Of a stretch of DNA of 64,000 nt, positions 33,352-45,717 are shown in pieces. This DNA is from Pegoplata infirma (Eukaryota; Arthropoda; Insecta; Diptera; Anthomyiidae), in assembly GCA_963921195.1 (NCBI GenBank), contig OY992537.1:21536642-21600641 (forward strand), given 5' to 3'. The notes beneath the pieces are model-generated. The model was not told the DNA's origin. It ran no database searches and saw only the letters and a program-made list of their open reading frames with translations. The position numbers and the translations under genes are program-made. Position 1 is the stretch's first letter, and each line of letters opens with the position of its first letter.

Positions 33352-34927
33352 AGATTGATATTAGGGACTGGAGGATACTGAAAAGTGCTTTATGCTCTGA
33401 TCATAAATATATCGCTTTTAGGATAGTAACTAATATAAACTTCAATAATAAATCATTTAGGAACCCTGAAAAGGCAAATTGGGAGAAATTTAGGAACACC
33501 GCAATTTCTAAATTATCTGGCTTGGACAACCAGTGCCTTAACAAACAGAGTGATATTGAAATGGTAAATGATAATCTTACATCAATTCTTGTCAAATCCT
33601 TTGAGAAGACGTGTCCGGTAAGATATCGGCGTAAGAGAATCCAGCCACCTTGGTGGTCAAAGGAACTATCGCAGACAATGCGAAGGGTCCAAGACCTCTT
33701 TAAAGAGGCAAGAAAGGTTAACAATGACGAAAATTGGACCTTATATAGAGAGGTATTGAAAGTTTTCAAAAAACTTTTTCGGAAATCGAAGAAGAGTAGC
33801 TGGGAAAAACTCTGCAGTGATGTAGAACACACTACCGAGGCAGCTAGACTCAGAAGAATTTCATCTAAAAAACCAATACCGCCTATTCTACTGAAGGGAT
33901 TAGATGACACATGGACAGAAAATGCAACGGAAACATTGGATGTTCTTCTAAGAATACATTTTCCAGGATGCAGTGAACAACCTTTATCAGAGACTCAACC
34001 TCACTGGCAAACAATTATTTCCCACAATCTGTTGTCTGATGAGCGGATAAGGTGTGCAGTCGAATCGTTCAAGCCTTACAAATCGCCAGGGCCTGATGGC
34101 ATTTTTCCGGCAATGCTTCAAAATACTGCTAGCGAAATAATTCCTTAATTAAAGGAAGTTTTTAAAGCGTGTTTAGAGCATTGTTATATACCTGGATCTT
34201 GGAGGAAATCTAAAGTAGTCTTCATACCGAAAAGCGGTAAAATAAATCACGCAATTGCAAAGGATTATCGTCCTATTAGTTTATCATCCTTCCTTCTGAA
34301 AACTTTGCAGAGAAGGACATGCTTATCAGCAGGGCAAGTCGATAGAATCCGCTCTTCATTCCCTCGTGTACACTTTAGAGAGATCTCTGGAATATAGAGA
34401 ATTTACCTTAGCCGATTTTTTGGACATAGAAGGTGCATTTAACAATGTAAGCATGGATGCAATTGTAAACGCAATGGACAGGGCTGGCATAAATCCAACC
34501 ATCAAAAGATGGATTGGCTGCCTGCTGTCTTGTATAGAAGTTACAGCCGAATAGGGGCTTGAAAGAGTCATAAGATATACACCCAGGGGAACACCACAGG
34601 GAGGAGTATTATCACCATTACTCTGGCTCTTGGTTGTGGATCCCATTCTCAAAAAAATGGAGACGCAAGGAGTGGCAGTAGTTGCTTATGCTGATGACGT
34701 GGTAATAATGTCAACTGGAAAATTTTTGACCACGATATCCGAGTTGCTAGAGCGATCACTGAAACAGTTATGGAATTGGGTTAATGAAAATGGTCTTAAC
34801 GTTAATCCGCGGAAAACTGAGATGGTATTGTTTACACGAAAGTATAAGATCGAAAATTTTAGAAAAGTCAAGGTTAACGGGCTTTAAATCCCACTTTCAA
34901 ATCATGCGAAATTTTTAGGAATAATTC
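33352..34927 (+). pseudogene. Non-LTR retrotransposon endonuclease tail and reverse transcriptase, broken
   Basis: The frame opens with the end of an AP-endonuclease domain (DWRILKSALCSDHKYIAFRI, about 33358-33420), then a linker with PPWWSKEL, then the RT: YKSPGPDGIFPAML (about 34078), SKVVFIPKSGK and KDYRPISLSS, ADFLDIEGAFNNV (34411-34449), TPRGTPQGGVLSPLLW (34578-34625), VAYADDVVIMS (34681-34713) and NGLNVNPRKTEMVLFTRK. It is dead: in-frame stops at about 34146, 34552 and 34885, and a deletion with frame change near 34310 that removes about 25 residues between LLKTL and HAYQQGKS. DIEGAFNNV and the overall order suggest an LOA/I/R1-group element. It is 5' truncated and cut at the 3' side by a TIR element. 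It could be the same family as the RNase H remnant at 2.7-3.3 kb. Confidence 0.85.
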
Positions 34928-34929
34928 TA

Positions 34930-35558
34930 CACTATTTACAGATGTAATTCGAAAAAGATCAATTGTAATTCGAAGATTCTATTTGTAATTCGAAGATTCC
35001 ATTTGTAATTCGAAGATTCCATTTGTAATTCGAAGATTCCATTTGTACTTCGAATACTCCAATTGTAATTCGAAGATTCCATTTGTAATTCGAAGATTCC
35101 AATTGTAATTCGAAAAAGATCAACTGTAATTCGAAAAAGATCAATTGTAATTCGAAAAAGATCAATTGTAATTCGTAAAAGATCAATTGAAATTCGTAAA
35201 AGATCAATTGTAATTCGAAGATTCCAATTGTAGTTCGAAAAATATCAACTGTATTTCCATTAATATTTTTCGAACTACAATTGGAATCTTCGAATTACAA
35301 TTGATCTTTTACGAATTACAATTGATCTTTTACGAATTACAATTGATCTTTTTCGAATTACATTTGATCTTTTTCGAATTACAATTGATCTTTTTCGAAT
35401 TACAATTGGAATCTTCGAATTACAATTGGAGTATTCGAATTACAAATGGAATGTCCGAATTACAAATGGAATCTTCGAATTACAAATGGAATCTTTGAAG
35501 TACAAATATAATCTCCGAATTACAATTGATCTTTTTCGAATTACATCTGTAAATGGTG
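34930..35558. mobile_element. TA-flanked palindromic element of GTAATTCGAA repeats
   Basis: Left tip CACTATTTACAGATGTAATT and right tip AATTACATCTGTAAATGGTG are inverted, with TA at 34928-34929 and 35559-35560. Nearly the whole element is 20-bp units (AATTCGAAGATTCCATTTGT or AATTCGAAAAAGATCAATTG), in one orientation left of about 35255 and the opposite orientation to the right. The peptide frames across it are translations of the repeat, not genes. It truncates the retrotransposon remnant. Confidence 0.7.
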
Positions 35559-35560
35559 TA

Positions 35561-36573
35561 GAACTTCTAACATTGGTCTAGTTCCCTCCATGACATCACA
35601 TTGGATATACAAAGGTAAATTTTATAATAAGGTAGCGGGAGACTATTCTATGTTGGGCTTTTTATCTATTCTTTTTCAATACCGAATTTTTGACAAAAAC
35701 TGGCCATAAATGCTTACAACATTTTATTTCTATAACATTGTAATAAGTGCTACACTTTCAGCCAAAATAACAATTGCCAATACTTTTTTTTTCAATTTTT
35801 TTATCTGTCTAAGTTGTTGCCCCCCTAAATAATAAGCAACTGCAACCTGATGAAAAACAATAAAAACATATATTTTTTATTTGTCTTATGTTGCAGTAGT
35901 ACAAGCAGCAGCAGCAGCACATGATTACAGGTTAGATGTTTTTAGCCAAAGTACTGGACTTTTCAGTGTGTGACGACTGTGTGCTAAAGTGGCAATTATA
36001 ATACATTTGCAACTGTTTTTTGTTGGTCGTCTGCCGGTTGGTCTTTCAGTCGCTCCTTCATTCATACAAATTCTTTATGTATTAGTTTTTATTGTAATTT
36101 CGTCGTTTACAATTGCTAGTATTTTTGTGAAAACTCATACATTTTGAATATGAAATGGCTAGTGTTAGTTCCCAACATTGTCTTCCCCTTTAAGTACTCC
36201 TCATCTATAACTCCCTACTCCTTACCAAAAAAAAAAAACAATAACTGGCTTTCACAGACATTTAAAATAATGGCTGACACAATGCGGCAAAAATACATTT
36301 CTACAACCAAACCTTTACTGTCATTTGGAAAAAAAAAAACAAAGCAAGACAAGACAAAAAACCAACAAATGGGTGTTTTGGCAACGTTTTATTTTAATAT
36401 TTGCTAATAACTGACATGTCGATACTTTGTTCATGTTTTATTTATTTTTATAGCCGTTATTTAATTTTTTTTATTCTGTTTCTATCATTTGTCTGCTACT
36501 CTACATACATTTCCAATATGAATTCACAATGGTTTAGTTAGTTATAGTTTTCTTATTCAATTGTTGGTTTTTA
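35561..36573. other. Spacer, possibly single-copy
   Basis: (AGC)5 near 35898-35914 and T/A runs. Otherwise mixed-complexity sequence without gene or element ends that I recognise. The 87-codon frame at 36144-36407 contains poly-K from A runs and is not called. Confidence 0.4.
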
Positions 36574-36575
36574 TA

Positions 36576-36834
36576 CACCCAAAAAAAAACGTGGGTATTC
36601 AATACTAAAAATTTTACTAATGAACTAATTTTTTAGTCCAAAATGATCTAGTGCAGGCGTTGGTAATCAATACTCAAATTTTTTACTAATATTATTCAAA
36701 ACCAGTAAAAATTACTAATTTTAGTACTTTGAAGATACTAAAAAACTACCGTACTACTGGTAATTAGTAACTTATTAGTAGATTTTGGTACCAAATCACT
36801 TACTAATATTTTTACTGCAGAATTATTTTGAGTG
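36576..36834. mobile_element. TA-flanked MITE, CAC(C/T)CAAAA tips
   Basis: Left CACCCAAAAAAAAACGTGGG and right TTATTTTGAGTG, with TA at 36574-36575 and 36835-36836. The interior is repeated TACTAATTTTT/AAAAATTAGTA. 259 bp, non-coding. Confidence 0.6.
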
Positions 36835-36836
36835 TA

Positions 36837-38585
36837 GGTTGCAATAATGGCTAAACTAGTCAGGCTATCCACTAGACTATCAGGAAATTTGCAATACTGC
36901 AAAAAATTTAGATTGCAAAAAGTTATTAATTCTACTTTTTTAAAAGCATCTTCGCAATGACGAGTTTTCGAAGATATTACTTGGAAATGGGAAGATTTCA
37001 GTCTTAAGTTAAACCCTGCACGGGCTATTCCTTTGAGACCCCGCACCAGATTTCAGTTACTCGAAATGGTGATGGACAATGTAATGTCTCAAGCAGAACA
37101 ACTCCGAATTTCCAATCTATGGAAATTCAAAGTTTCAGGCGGAAGAACCTCGAAACAACTGTACGAGTCTGATCCTATCCATCTTATAGTCTCGGGGATA
37201 ACTGCTTTTGGGAAGTTTCGGATCAGACTATTCTTAAGAATAAGATATATTATACTATGTCCTCTAAGTTAATGTTCAAATAGTCATTTTCGTGAAAAGC
37301 ATTTAACAATTTCTTTTTGAATCAGCTGTTTTATGAATTGGAATGTCGAAATTTGGTGAATACCTCTACTGCTCTTTTTTTTTTTGTTTGTTTGTCTAAA
37401 TTTTATAGTCTCTCACTCATTTTCAACCATTTGCAAGTACGACGACGAGTACAGTTTGTAATTGTTTTGATTGTTGAAAGTTGGCAACAGTTTGCATTTT
37501 AATGCATGCATATTCATGCATGCCTGAATGTATGAATGTTTGTTCGCCTGTATGTGAGTTTTCATATTTGTACAAATACAAACATGTTTAATTATAGTCA
37601 TGCATACCTGTAATTGTTGATAATTAACAGTTTTCAACTATTTTGTGTTTTGCCAGTTTCTATTATTTACATTTATTTTACTAATGGACTCCATTGTACA
37701 ATAATGACAACTTTAATGGTATGTGGGGGGTTTGCAGATGGTTTTTATTGGTGGGTTTTTACATTTTTAAGTATTTTAAATGTAAAGGATAATAAATTTG
37801 TCTGGTTCCTTGGACTCTGAAATTTTAAGGTTCTGGAAATTGTACGATAGAGTTTACCAAATGTGGCAATGTCTTATAAACCCATAAAGATCTTACGGTA
37901 ATTAGCAAGTTAAGTTCGCAAATGCACAAAATCAGACCAATTTCTTTGAAGGAAACAACGTTTTAAAAACCAAAATTTTTGTGTTTATACATTTTCAGAA
38001 AAAAGTTTTCTATGTCAAAAGTGAGCCCAACATTTTTTTGAGTCTTATTGAAAAAATTTAAAACTCTATTTTTTTTTTATTAGTCCTTTTTCTGGAAGTA
38101 CAGATCGGGCTCAGGCTTTAATTATGTTTGTTATAAGGGTTCAAGTTGAAAAAATGCAGAAGAAAAATTGAATTTTTAAAAATTATAGACATTTCTGGTA
38201 TTGCCATACCGGTTTCAAACACTCTAGTTAGTGTTATCTTCAGTAGGATTTTAAATGTATTTTACAAGCTTCGGAAATAATTTTTATCGCTCTCGATAAC
38301 CTATATTCCTTAAAAAAAAATTTTTCTATCCGTGACGTCGTTATACTGTCATTAATAATGGCCAACAACAATTTTTTTAACCCATTTCAGCGCATGATAT
38401 AGACAATACAAATAGATAAAAACTTTTTATCAAGAGCGATAAAAAAATATTTCCTAAGCTTGTAAAAATTAAAAAAAATATGTTTTTTTTCAATAAGGAT
38501 CCAGCGTCCAATCTTAAGCTCGAAATTACTGCAATCGGCCCAGTACTTACTGAATGGCCGAATTATTAAAACTTAACCACTGTGC
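36837..38585. other. Spacer, possibly single-copy
   Basis: 36840-37260 is the least AT-biased part and has overlapping open frames on both strands (36738-37046 minus, 37033-37272 plus), but I recognise no protein family and see no splice signals that would join them. 37495-37545 has TGCATGCATATTCATGCATG. Nothing else is supported. Confidence 0.4.
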
Positions 38586-38860
38586 ACTAGGGTGGAGCCA
38601 AATTAGGTTTATTTTCGAATTTCGAAAACGTCGGGGTCGGGAAACTTGCATTTATTTTCGATATTAACTCACAAAAATATTAGACCTGTAGGAAAATGGC
38701 TTTGGTCTCCTTTTTTGACTTGAAAATCGGAAAGTTCCGAACAAAGTATAAAAAAATTTAAACTTTTTTTTACTTAAAATATTAGATAATACTCAGAAAA
38801 TACTGGAAAAGTGTTTTTAAGGTAAAAAAAAATTGTTTGGTTTGTAAAATATAACGTTAT
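38586..38860 (+). mobile_element. CTAGGGTGGAGC repeat, left arm
   Basis: CTAGGGTGGAGCC, then ACCTGTAGGAAAATGGCTTT, CCTTTTTTGACTTGAAAATC and AAGTTCCGAACAAAGT parallel 26034-26200. It stops where the next TIR element begins. Confidence 0.55.
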
Positions 38861-38863
38861 ATT

Positions 38864-39376
38864 AACTCACGAGGGAAGTCTCCCTGGTGTCACCCTCCGA
38901 TCTTCATGAAATTTGGATATGTTGTTAAGAACGAAAATTAATTCGACACATATTTAAACAAAATTAATATAGGCATGTGTGGTATCAGATTAAAGGTATT
39001 AAAAACACCTATCTCGTGGTGCTAACAAAGGGCCAAAGAAGTTAATATTTTTCGACTTATTAACAAAAATGTCCTAAAATTTTGTATTTTACTCAATATG
39101 ATGTAATGCATATTTGGACACGTTCTTAGCACACGTAGATAAGTTTTCCAAAGACCTTTCATTTGGTATGTAACATGACTAGGTTTCTTTGCATAATATT
39201 GGAGATAAACGAAGTAATCTGAAAAATGGCCTTGTCTTCCCCCTCCCTTTTACCCCCTAAATATGAATTTGGACAGTTAAAAAAAATACGTGTCCCTTTA
39301 TTTTTTCTGCTCTACAAAATAAAACCAATTCCATAAAGATCCGCTGGTGACACTAGGGATACTTCCCTTGTTAGTC
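38864..39376. mobile_element. TIR element, ACT(A/C)AC(A/G)AGGGAAGT tips, complete
   Basis: Left AACTCACGAGGGAAGTCTCC and right ending GGATACTTCCCTTGTTAGT are inverted over about 50 bases, including TGGTGTCACC/GGTGACAC and the shared GATCTT(C/T)ATG. 513 bp, non-coding. It is the best representative of the family seen at 6678-7214 and 24258-24337. Confidence 0.65.
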
Positions 39377-39560
39377 CCATATAAAAATTTTGCCCGATAT
39401 ACAGATAAATCGGTCAATTAACAACAAAAGGAAGCTCAAATTTGGTTTTTGCGTGATTGCTACAGTAATTCTAGGTCCAAAAAAACATAGGTCCAATCGG
39501 TTCATGTTTGGACTTGGGACCGATTTTTCGGGAAACACTGGTGTAGTGTAATATCAGGCG
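39377..39560 (-). mobile_element. TATACCC-variant fragment
   Basis: TTGCCCGATATACAGATAAA, CAACAAAAGGAAGCTCAAAT and TCGGGAAACACTGGTGTAGT match the far end of 24385-25170. A G13-14 run follows at about 39582-39595. Confidence 0.5.
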
Positions 39561-39823
39561 CTGATCCAGATCTTGGGTTTGGGGGGGGGGGGGAATTTTT
39601 TTTTACTCAAAATTTTTTTTGCAGGGGACCTTAGGTTGGATTTGAATCATTAGTTAGGGTTTTTTGTTGCTTACCTCCAAATTTTAAAAAAATATTTCAA
39701 TACGTCTTGGGAGAAAATGTTTGATATTTTGAAAAATGTTGCCTGAAGAAATTCTCAGGATCTAAAGAATTTTTATGATAGCAAAAGACCCATATTCTGA
39801 AACAATTTTCCAATTGAAAATAT

Positions 39824-40303
39824 ATCTGAGGTAGAGATGGGCGCATGGGTGGATTTTGACTCACACTCACTCACGCTCAAGCAAAAAATAATTGAATCAC
39901 TCACTAATCACTCACGCAAGTTTTTTTTACTCACGCTCACTCACATTCACGTGAGTAATAAGAAACTTACTCACACTCACGCGTGACTCACGCCAGATTC
40001 AATCACGCTCACGTGTGAGTCACGCAAAATCTACTCACGCAATAAAATTTTCTTACAAAAAAAAAAAAACTCAAAAAAAAATGTTTTTACAAAAAATTAA
40101 AAAAAAAAATTTGGCAAATCAAAAAATCTAATCACGCAAACTCACGCAAAAAATAAATGACTCACTCACTAATCACTCACTCAGATTTTTTTCAACTCAC
40201 ACTCACTCTTAATCACGTGATTGAAATAAAAATCACTCACACTCACGCGTGATTCACGTGAATCACGCAAATCACGTGACCAGCGCCCATCTCTAATCTG
40301 AGG
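39824..40303. mobile_element. hAT-like MITE, TAGAGATGGGCG tips, 8-bp duplication
   Basis: The element proper is 39832-40295. Tips TAGAGATGGGCGC and GCGCCCATCTCTA are perfectly inverted, and ATCTGAGG is repeated at 39824-39831 and 40296-40303. The interior is built almost entirely from CACTCACG / ACTCACACTCACG words in both orientations around A runs. 464 bp, non-coding. The duplicated target is satellite sequence. Confidence 0.85.
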
Positions 40304-41110
40304 CATTGCTTAAAGTGAAACTTTATGATTCTGACACAATTTCCCAATAAAAAAATTATGAGGTTCTGAGGCATTTTGCTACAGAAAAGGTTTGAGAATT
40401 CATAATATTCTTGCTGTCGAAAATTTTTTAGATTCTGATATACTTTCATACATATAGAAAATGCTCAAATACTTAGGCAATTTTCCCACCAACAAAATTT
40501 ATATATTTAGAAAAATTCTTTGGAAAGAAAAGTTCTCAAATTAAGTGATTTTTCCCCATCGAAAACTTCATTGGTTCTGAAATATTTTTTTCTATTCTAT
40601 TTTTCTACAGAAAAAGTCTAACACCAAAATTTTGAGGTTTTGAAAAACTTTTCTTTAGAAAGTACCTGAGATTAGAAAAATTAAGGACTTTAATGCTTTC
40701 TAAAAATTGTTGAGGTAATTTGATAGATTCTGGGAAATTTTTCTATAGAAAAGTATAGTTTTCTAAGAAAATTTTTCTTAGAAAAAGTCTAAGATTTTTA
40801 AACATTTGCTGAGACATATTTCCTAATGAAAATTCTGAGAATCTAAGAAATTTTTCCTACAAAAAAATTCTCAGATTCTGAGACATTTTATTTAAGATTC
40901 TAAGTCTCAGAAATTTTTATACAGAAAATGTCTGGGATATATTTCACAGAAGCCTAATGAATTTATTCTATAGAAAAAGGTTTAGATTCTAAGTAATTTG
41001 TTCTATAGAAAAAATCACAAATTCAGAGACATTTTTCCTATCGATTAATTTTTAAATTTTTTTTCTACGATTCTAAGATTTTTTCCCTATAGAAAAGGTA
41101 TAGCATTTCT

Positions 41111-42456
41111 TATTACACAGTAAAGGTGTCCTAACGACCAAGGTAATTTTTCAAAATCACTTTTTAATACGTGGTAGGGTCCTAAATTGTAGTTTTGTAT
41201 CTAAAAATGAGTGAGCCGAAATTTGGAGACAATCGGATAAAAATAACTCGTGCCGAAAATGGATTGAAGTTTTGGGACACTCTTATCTGATGAAAAAACA
41301 CGTTTTTTCTAGTTTTTTGAAAAATATTGGTATATGGTATTTTTTGTTAATTTTTTTGTTAAGTAATATGAAAATGGTAATAAATTACCTTTCCAAAAAG
41401 CTTAAAGAAATTCAAATCGGATGAAAAATAAGCATTTTACGCATACATGCTCCAGACCATTACATGGTTTTTAAAGCCAAAATTTGAAAATTTTCAAAAT
41501 TTTTAGGCAAAAAAATAAAAAAAAAATAAATTTTACTTTATAATTATATTAAATACATGTTATAGATAAAAACTAACAAATATGGTAGTCTAACTTTTTT
41601 TTCATTTGGCGTGGGTAGTGATATAATTTCCGCGGATTCCAAAGAAAATGAGTTTTTCTAAAATAATTGAGCAAATATGGGAAACAATTTTCTGTATTGT
41701 ATTATACGAAGTGAAATACATAAATTCTGTAAATTTTTTGAGAATTCGGGCATCTTTAACCCCTTTTCGTCGAGGTGAAATGACAAATTTGAGACGTTAT
41801 ACATTTCTATAATACAAAATATCTGCATATATCCGATTTCTCAAAAGTTACAGAATTTACGTTTTACACTTCGATCAGCACAATAGAGCACAAATTTTAA
41901 AAAATTTGCTTAATTATTGTAGAAAAACGCATTTTATTTGGAATCCGCGGAAATTTTATCACTACCCGCGCCAAATAAAAAAAAAAGCTTAACTACCATA
42001 CCTGCTATTTTTAATCTTAAACATGTTTTCAATTTGATCATAAAGTAAAATTAAATTTTTACTTTTTTTTTGCCTAAAAATTTTGAAAATTTTGAAATTC
42101 TGGCTCTAAAAACCATACAATGATCTGGGGCATGTATGCGTAAAATGTTTATTTTTCATCCGATTTTAATTTTATTAGTCGTTTTGGAAAGGTAATTTAG
42201 TACCATTTTCATATTATTTCACAAAAAATTTAACAAAAAATATCAAATACCAATGTTTTTTCAAAAACTGGAAAAAACGAGTTTTTCGTTCTTATAAGAA
42301 TGTCCCAAAATTTCAATCCATTTTCGGCACGAGTTATTTTTAGCCGATTGTCCCTAAATTTTGGCTCACTCATTTTTAGATACTAAAGAACAATATAGGA
42401 CCCTACCAGATATAAAAAGGTGATTTTCGTTTTTAAGGACACCTCTATTACACAGT
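41111..42456. mobile_element. Foldback element with 11-bp target duplication, MULE-like
   Basis: The element proper is 41122-42445. AGGTGTCCT at the left is inverted as AGGACACCT at the right, and arms of about 600 bases are inverted (for example GAGTGAGCCGAAATTTGGAG, and TTTTAGATAC...TTTTGGCTCACTC on the other arm; CGTGCCGAAAATGGATTGAA and its inverse). TATTACACAGT is repeated exactly at 41111-41121 and 42446-42456. Long arms with a 9-11-bp duplication suggest a Mutator-like or Foldback-type mobiliser. No transposase frame. Confidence 0.7.
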
Positions 42457-43080
42457 CCTAGAATCTGAGACATTTTTCAAACTGAAATAATCATACATTC
42501 TGAGACATTATCAAAGAATCTGAGATATTTTTCCTAAAAAAAAGTCGTAGATTCTAAGACATTTTTAAATTTCAGATTCCGAGACATTTTTGTTAAAAAA
42601 AATTGTCACAGGTTCTGTGCAATTTTCCTATAGATCAGATTATAATAATTTTTTTTTTATAGAAAAATTTATAAATTTTTCCAGAAGAAAATTATCTTAT
42701 TTTTCCTGCAGAAAAATTGAAAGATTAAAAAACTTATTTCCTGTAAAAAATTCTAAGATTCAAAAACAGTTTTCCTTAAGAAAAATTTAGAGATTTCTGA
42801 ACATTTTTTTTTATAAAAAAAACTCTCACATAACTTTCTTTTTCTCTTTCCTTTTCTCCCATCTGAGAATTCTTCTTTATCCAAAAAAGAATTGTCAGAT
42901 TTTTTCTAATTAAAAATTCTTAGATTTTTCCTTTAAAAAATTTCTTAGGCTTTTCCTATAAAAAAATTTTGAGATTTTTCTTATAAAAAATTATCAAATT
43001 TTTTTATAGAAAATTTTTTTGATTTTTTCCTTCAAAATTATAAGAAAATTGCCCAAATTATTCCTATAAAAAAAGTTCTT

Positions 43081-44528
43081 AAAAAAGAACAATAATTTTT
43101 TAAAATTTTAAAATATAATAAAAGTGTCTTAGATCTCCATTTTGGTATATAATTTAATACATTTCTGTCAAAATGTTTACTCAAGGATTTCTTCTATACA
43201 AAAAGGATGATTGTCTTAACTATTTATCAAAAAAATCAATATCTTTTGGTTTTATTTGTTAAACAATACTTTTGTTTAAATTTTGACTTGTCTATTGCCA
43301 ATTTAACACCTTTTTGGTGAAAATAAAAAAAAAAAAATCAAAAGGTATCGACATTTTTGGCAAGCTGTGTAAATTTTGTAACAATTGATTTTACAATATC
43401 CTTCCATGAAAAAAAGTAAATAAAACTTAGGAAAACAAATGTTACATTTAAACACTAATGATGGTCATTGCTTTGGTAACAGTGTAAAGTAATTGTTACT
43501 TTTACAATATTACCAAAACCTACATAAATATTCAACAAGACCTAACAAATATTCCTGGTAACATCCTACCACCCTTCTTTAAACAATTATCATCATATAA
43601 AATATTTTTCATTTGATCATCTAGAAATTCTAGTGTATTAAAAAGGTGACAATATGCGTAATGATAGTACTAAAATGTGTGGCATTATTTTATGTCAAAG
43701 ATATTTTTTCTAAATTTTTTTTTTAAAAAGGATCCTCTCAAATATCTATGGAATAAACCACAACTAACATGATGAACAAACAAACACATGCTGTGTAACA
43801 ATAGGTCTCGTTTTCTCTTTAGGAGTAACTACAGTAATATTGTATGTGTATCGGTTTGTATGCACTCCTTGAAACCACCCCAGGGAGTGACAATTGGGAT
43901 TTTGTTTTATTTGTTTGTTGATGTTGTCAAATAGTATGTAAAATGTAATCATAAATTATGTTTCTGTAGGATGCCTTCCATGATATGTTGCAACAGAGGG
44001 CCCAACCACAATTTTTAATAATATTTTTTTTTCATTGTTGAATTGTATTGTGAAATTGGAATGTACTTCTCTAATTAAGAGGGGATATGCATCGTTAAAC
44101 TTTTTTTTCCAAATATCCTTAAAAAAAATTGTACTAAAACTTTATAATTTATGTGTTTTTTAGGAATAAAATAATATAGAAGAATAGTACGAGTATATAA
44201 ACTATGTTTAATGTTACTAATAAAAAATAAATGAGGCCATTATTAGATTTTTTAATGTTTAAATATATAAAGACTTGGGAAATGGAGTAATTCAAAGACA
44301 GAAGCGTCTTTGGTGTCTCTTAAAATTTTTAGTTCCTATAAAAATTATTCCATCTTGAACATAATTGTGAAAAAAAAAATTAAAAATCATAACTAAAAAT
44401 AAGTAAAAAATTAAACTCGACTTGGCTTAATCCATAAATGCCCACTAAAACCCTTAACGAAATTCCTGGACTGATTTCTCTGAAAGACAATTTACAAAAA
44501 ATATGTCTGAAAAATAGATACCTCAGTC
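43081..44528. other. AT-rich spacer, no gene seen
   Basis: Mixed-complexity AT-rich sequence. The 62-codon minus frame at 43764-43952 has no recognisable motif. Confidence 0.45.
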
Positions 44529-45075
44529 TTGCACTCAAGAAATAATGCTTCATCATATTGATGAAACGGTTTCATCATTTCTTGTCATCAATTTTGATGA
44601 CACATTTTATCATATTGATGGAGCTTTTCTTCTATATGATAAAACAAGTCATCAAAATTGAAGAAACTAGAGATGACACATTTTATCTAGCATTTATCTA
44701 GCTGATCTATTAATAATGCCTTGCTTGGTAATGGTATCCAAGCTACCTCAATGTGGGCATATGATATCAATAAGAGTCCTCCATCTGGGACATTAATAAC
44801 TCTGTTAAATTACAGAAAAACTCTGCCAATTTAACAGAGTACACCATAATTTTCCAGCTAGCAACATTTCTTGGTAATTTTTCTATAAAACTCTGTAAAA
44901 TGATTTGGACAAACAAAACTGTTAATTTAAAGAGTTACTAGTAAACTATTGGTTATTTAAAGCATCATTTAACAAAAAAAAACTCTGTAAATTTACATAT
45001 ATTTGTAAAATAAATTTGATGCAACCAAAATTTTAGAGAAAAAAACTCAGTAAATTTACAGAGCTTAGTTAAATG
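44529..45075. mobile_element. Two degraded CACTCA-type TIR fragments
   Basis: 44531-44690 starts CACTCAAGAAATAATG and is made of TCATCAAT(A/T)TTGATGA words in both orientations. 44800-45070 has ACTCTGTTAAATTACAGA, AATTTAACAGAGTACACCAT and TTTTCCAGCTAGCAA, matching the interior of the elements at 61295-62309 and 62865-63457. Neither has two intact tips. Confidence 0.5.
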
Positions 45076-45079
45076 CATC

Positions 45080-45647
45080 CACAGAAAAAAATAAAAAAAA
45101 ATATTTGAGTAAATTTTTAATACTATTAAGTAAAAACTCAAAAATTACTCAATTTTGCACCAGTAAACGATTTAATAGTATTGAGTAAATTTTTAATAAA
45201 AATGTATTCAATGTTTGAAAAAATATTTGAGTAAATTTTTAATTGACACAATTAAAAATTTACTCAAATTATCTATTTATTTTTTTTTTTAATTTTTAAA
45301 AAGTTTTATTTTTTTTACAAAAAAAAAAAAAAAAAAACTTGGTTTTTTCAAACTTTACCAAACATATTTATGTCTCAAAAACATAGGAAAATTTTATAAA
45401 GACGAATACAAACTTTCATATACATATACAAAAAACTATAAACTAAACGAGAATTCAAAAAACTATGAGAGTTAAAAAAAAATTAAAAAAAATATTAAAT
45501 TTTTATTAAAATTTTTACTTTAATTGTTTTTAAAATTTTTAAGTAAATTTCTAATTGCGTCAATTAAAAAATTACTTACTCAATTTTTGTTTTTAAATTT
45601 AAACAAGTGATTACTCAAATTTGTTTCCTCAATATTTTTTTCTGTGT
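45080..45647 (-). mobile_element. CACAGAAAAAAATA-family TIR element, second copy
   Basis: CACAGAAAAAAATAAAAAAA at the left and CCTCAATATTTTTTTCTGTG at the right. Internal TTTCATATACATATACAAAA places it inverse to the copy at 15830-16429. The flanking dinucleotides (TC, TG) no longer show a TA duplication. Confidence 0.6.
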
Positions 45648-45717
45648 GTTTTTTGCAAAATTTTTATAAAATTTCTTAGAAGATTTTTTTTTGATATCTT
45701 TTTTTGATACCTTTTCC

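Larger units (their letters stand above)
39720..43080 (+). repeat. 35-bp palindromic satellite, very diverged array 4
   Basis: TTCTGAGACATTTTTCCTAT and AGAAAAAGTCTCAGATT-like pieces recur irregularly from about 39720 to 41110 and 42457 to 43080, with most palindromes broken. Two transposons interrupt it (39832-40295 and 41122-42445). It is the oldest of the satellite loci in the window. Confidence 0.65.

Noticed and set aside
34959..35498. Open frames encoding repeated FFELQLI peptides on both strands
   Set aside because: They are translations of the 20-bp GTAATTCGAA repeat, mirrored because the element is palindromic.
36738..37272. Overlapping 102- and 79-codon frames on opposite strands
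   Set aside because: No family is recognised, one includes the tail of a MITE, and no splice sites connect them to other coding sequence.
41120..42447. TA target duplication for the 1.3-kb foldback
   Set aside because: TA does flank it, but the exact 11-bp TATTACACAGT match is far less likely by chance, and the tips align without the TA.
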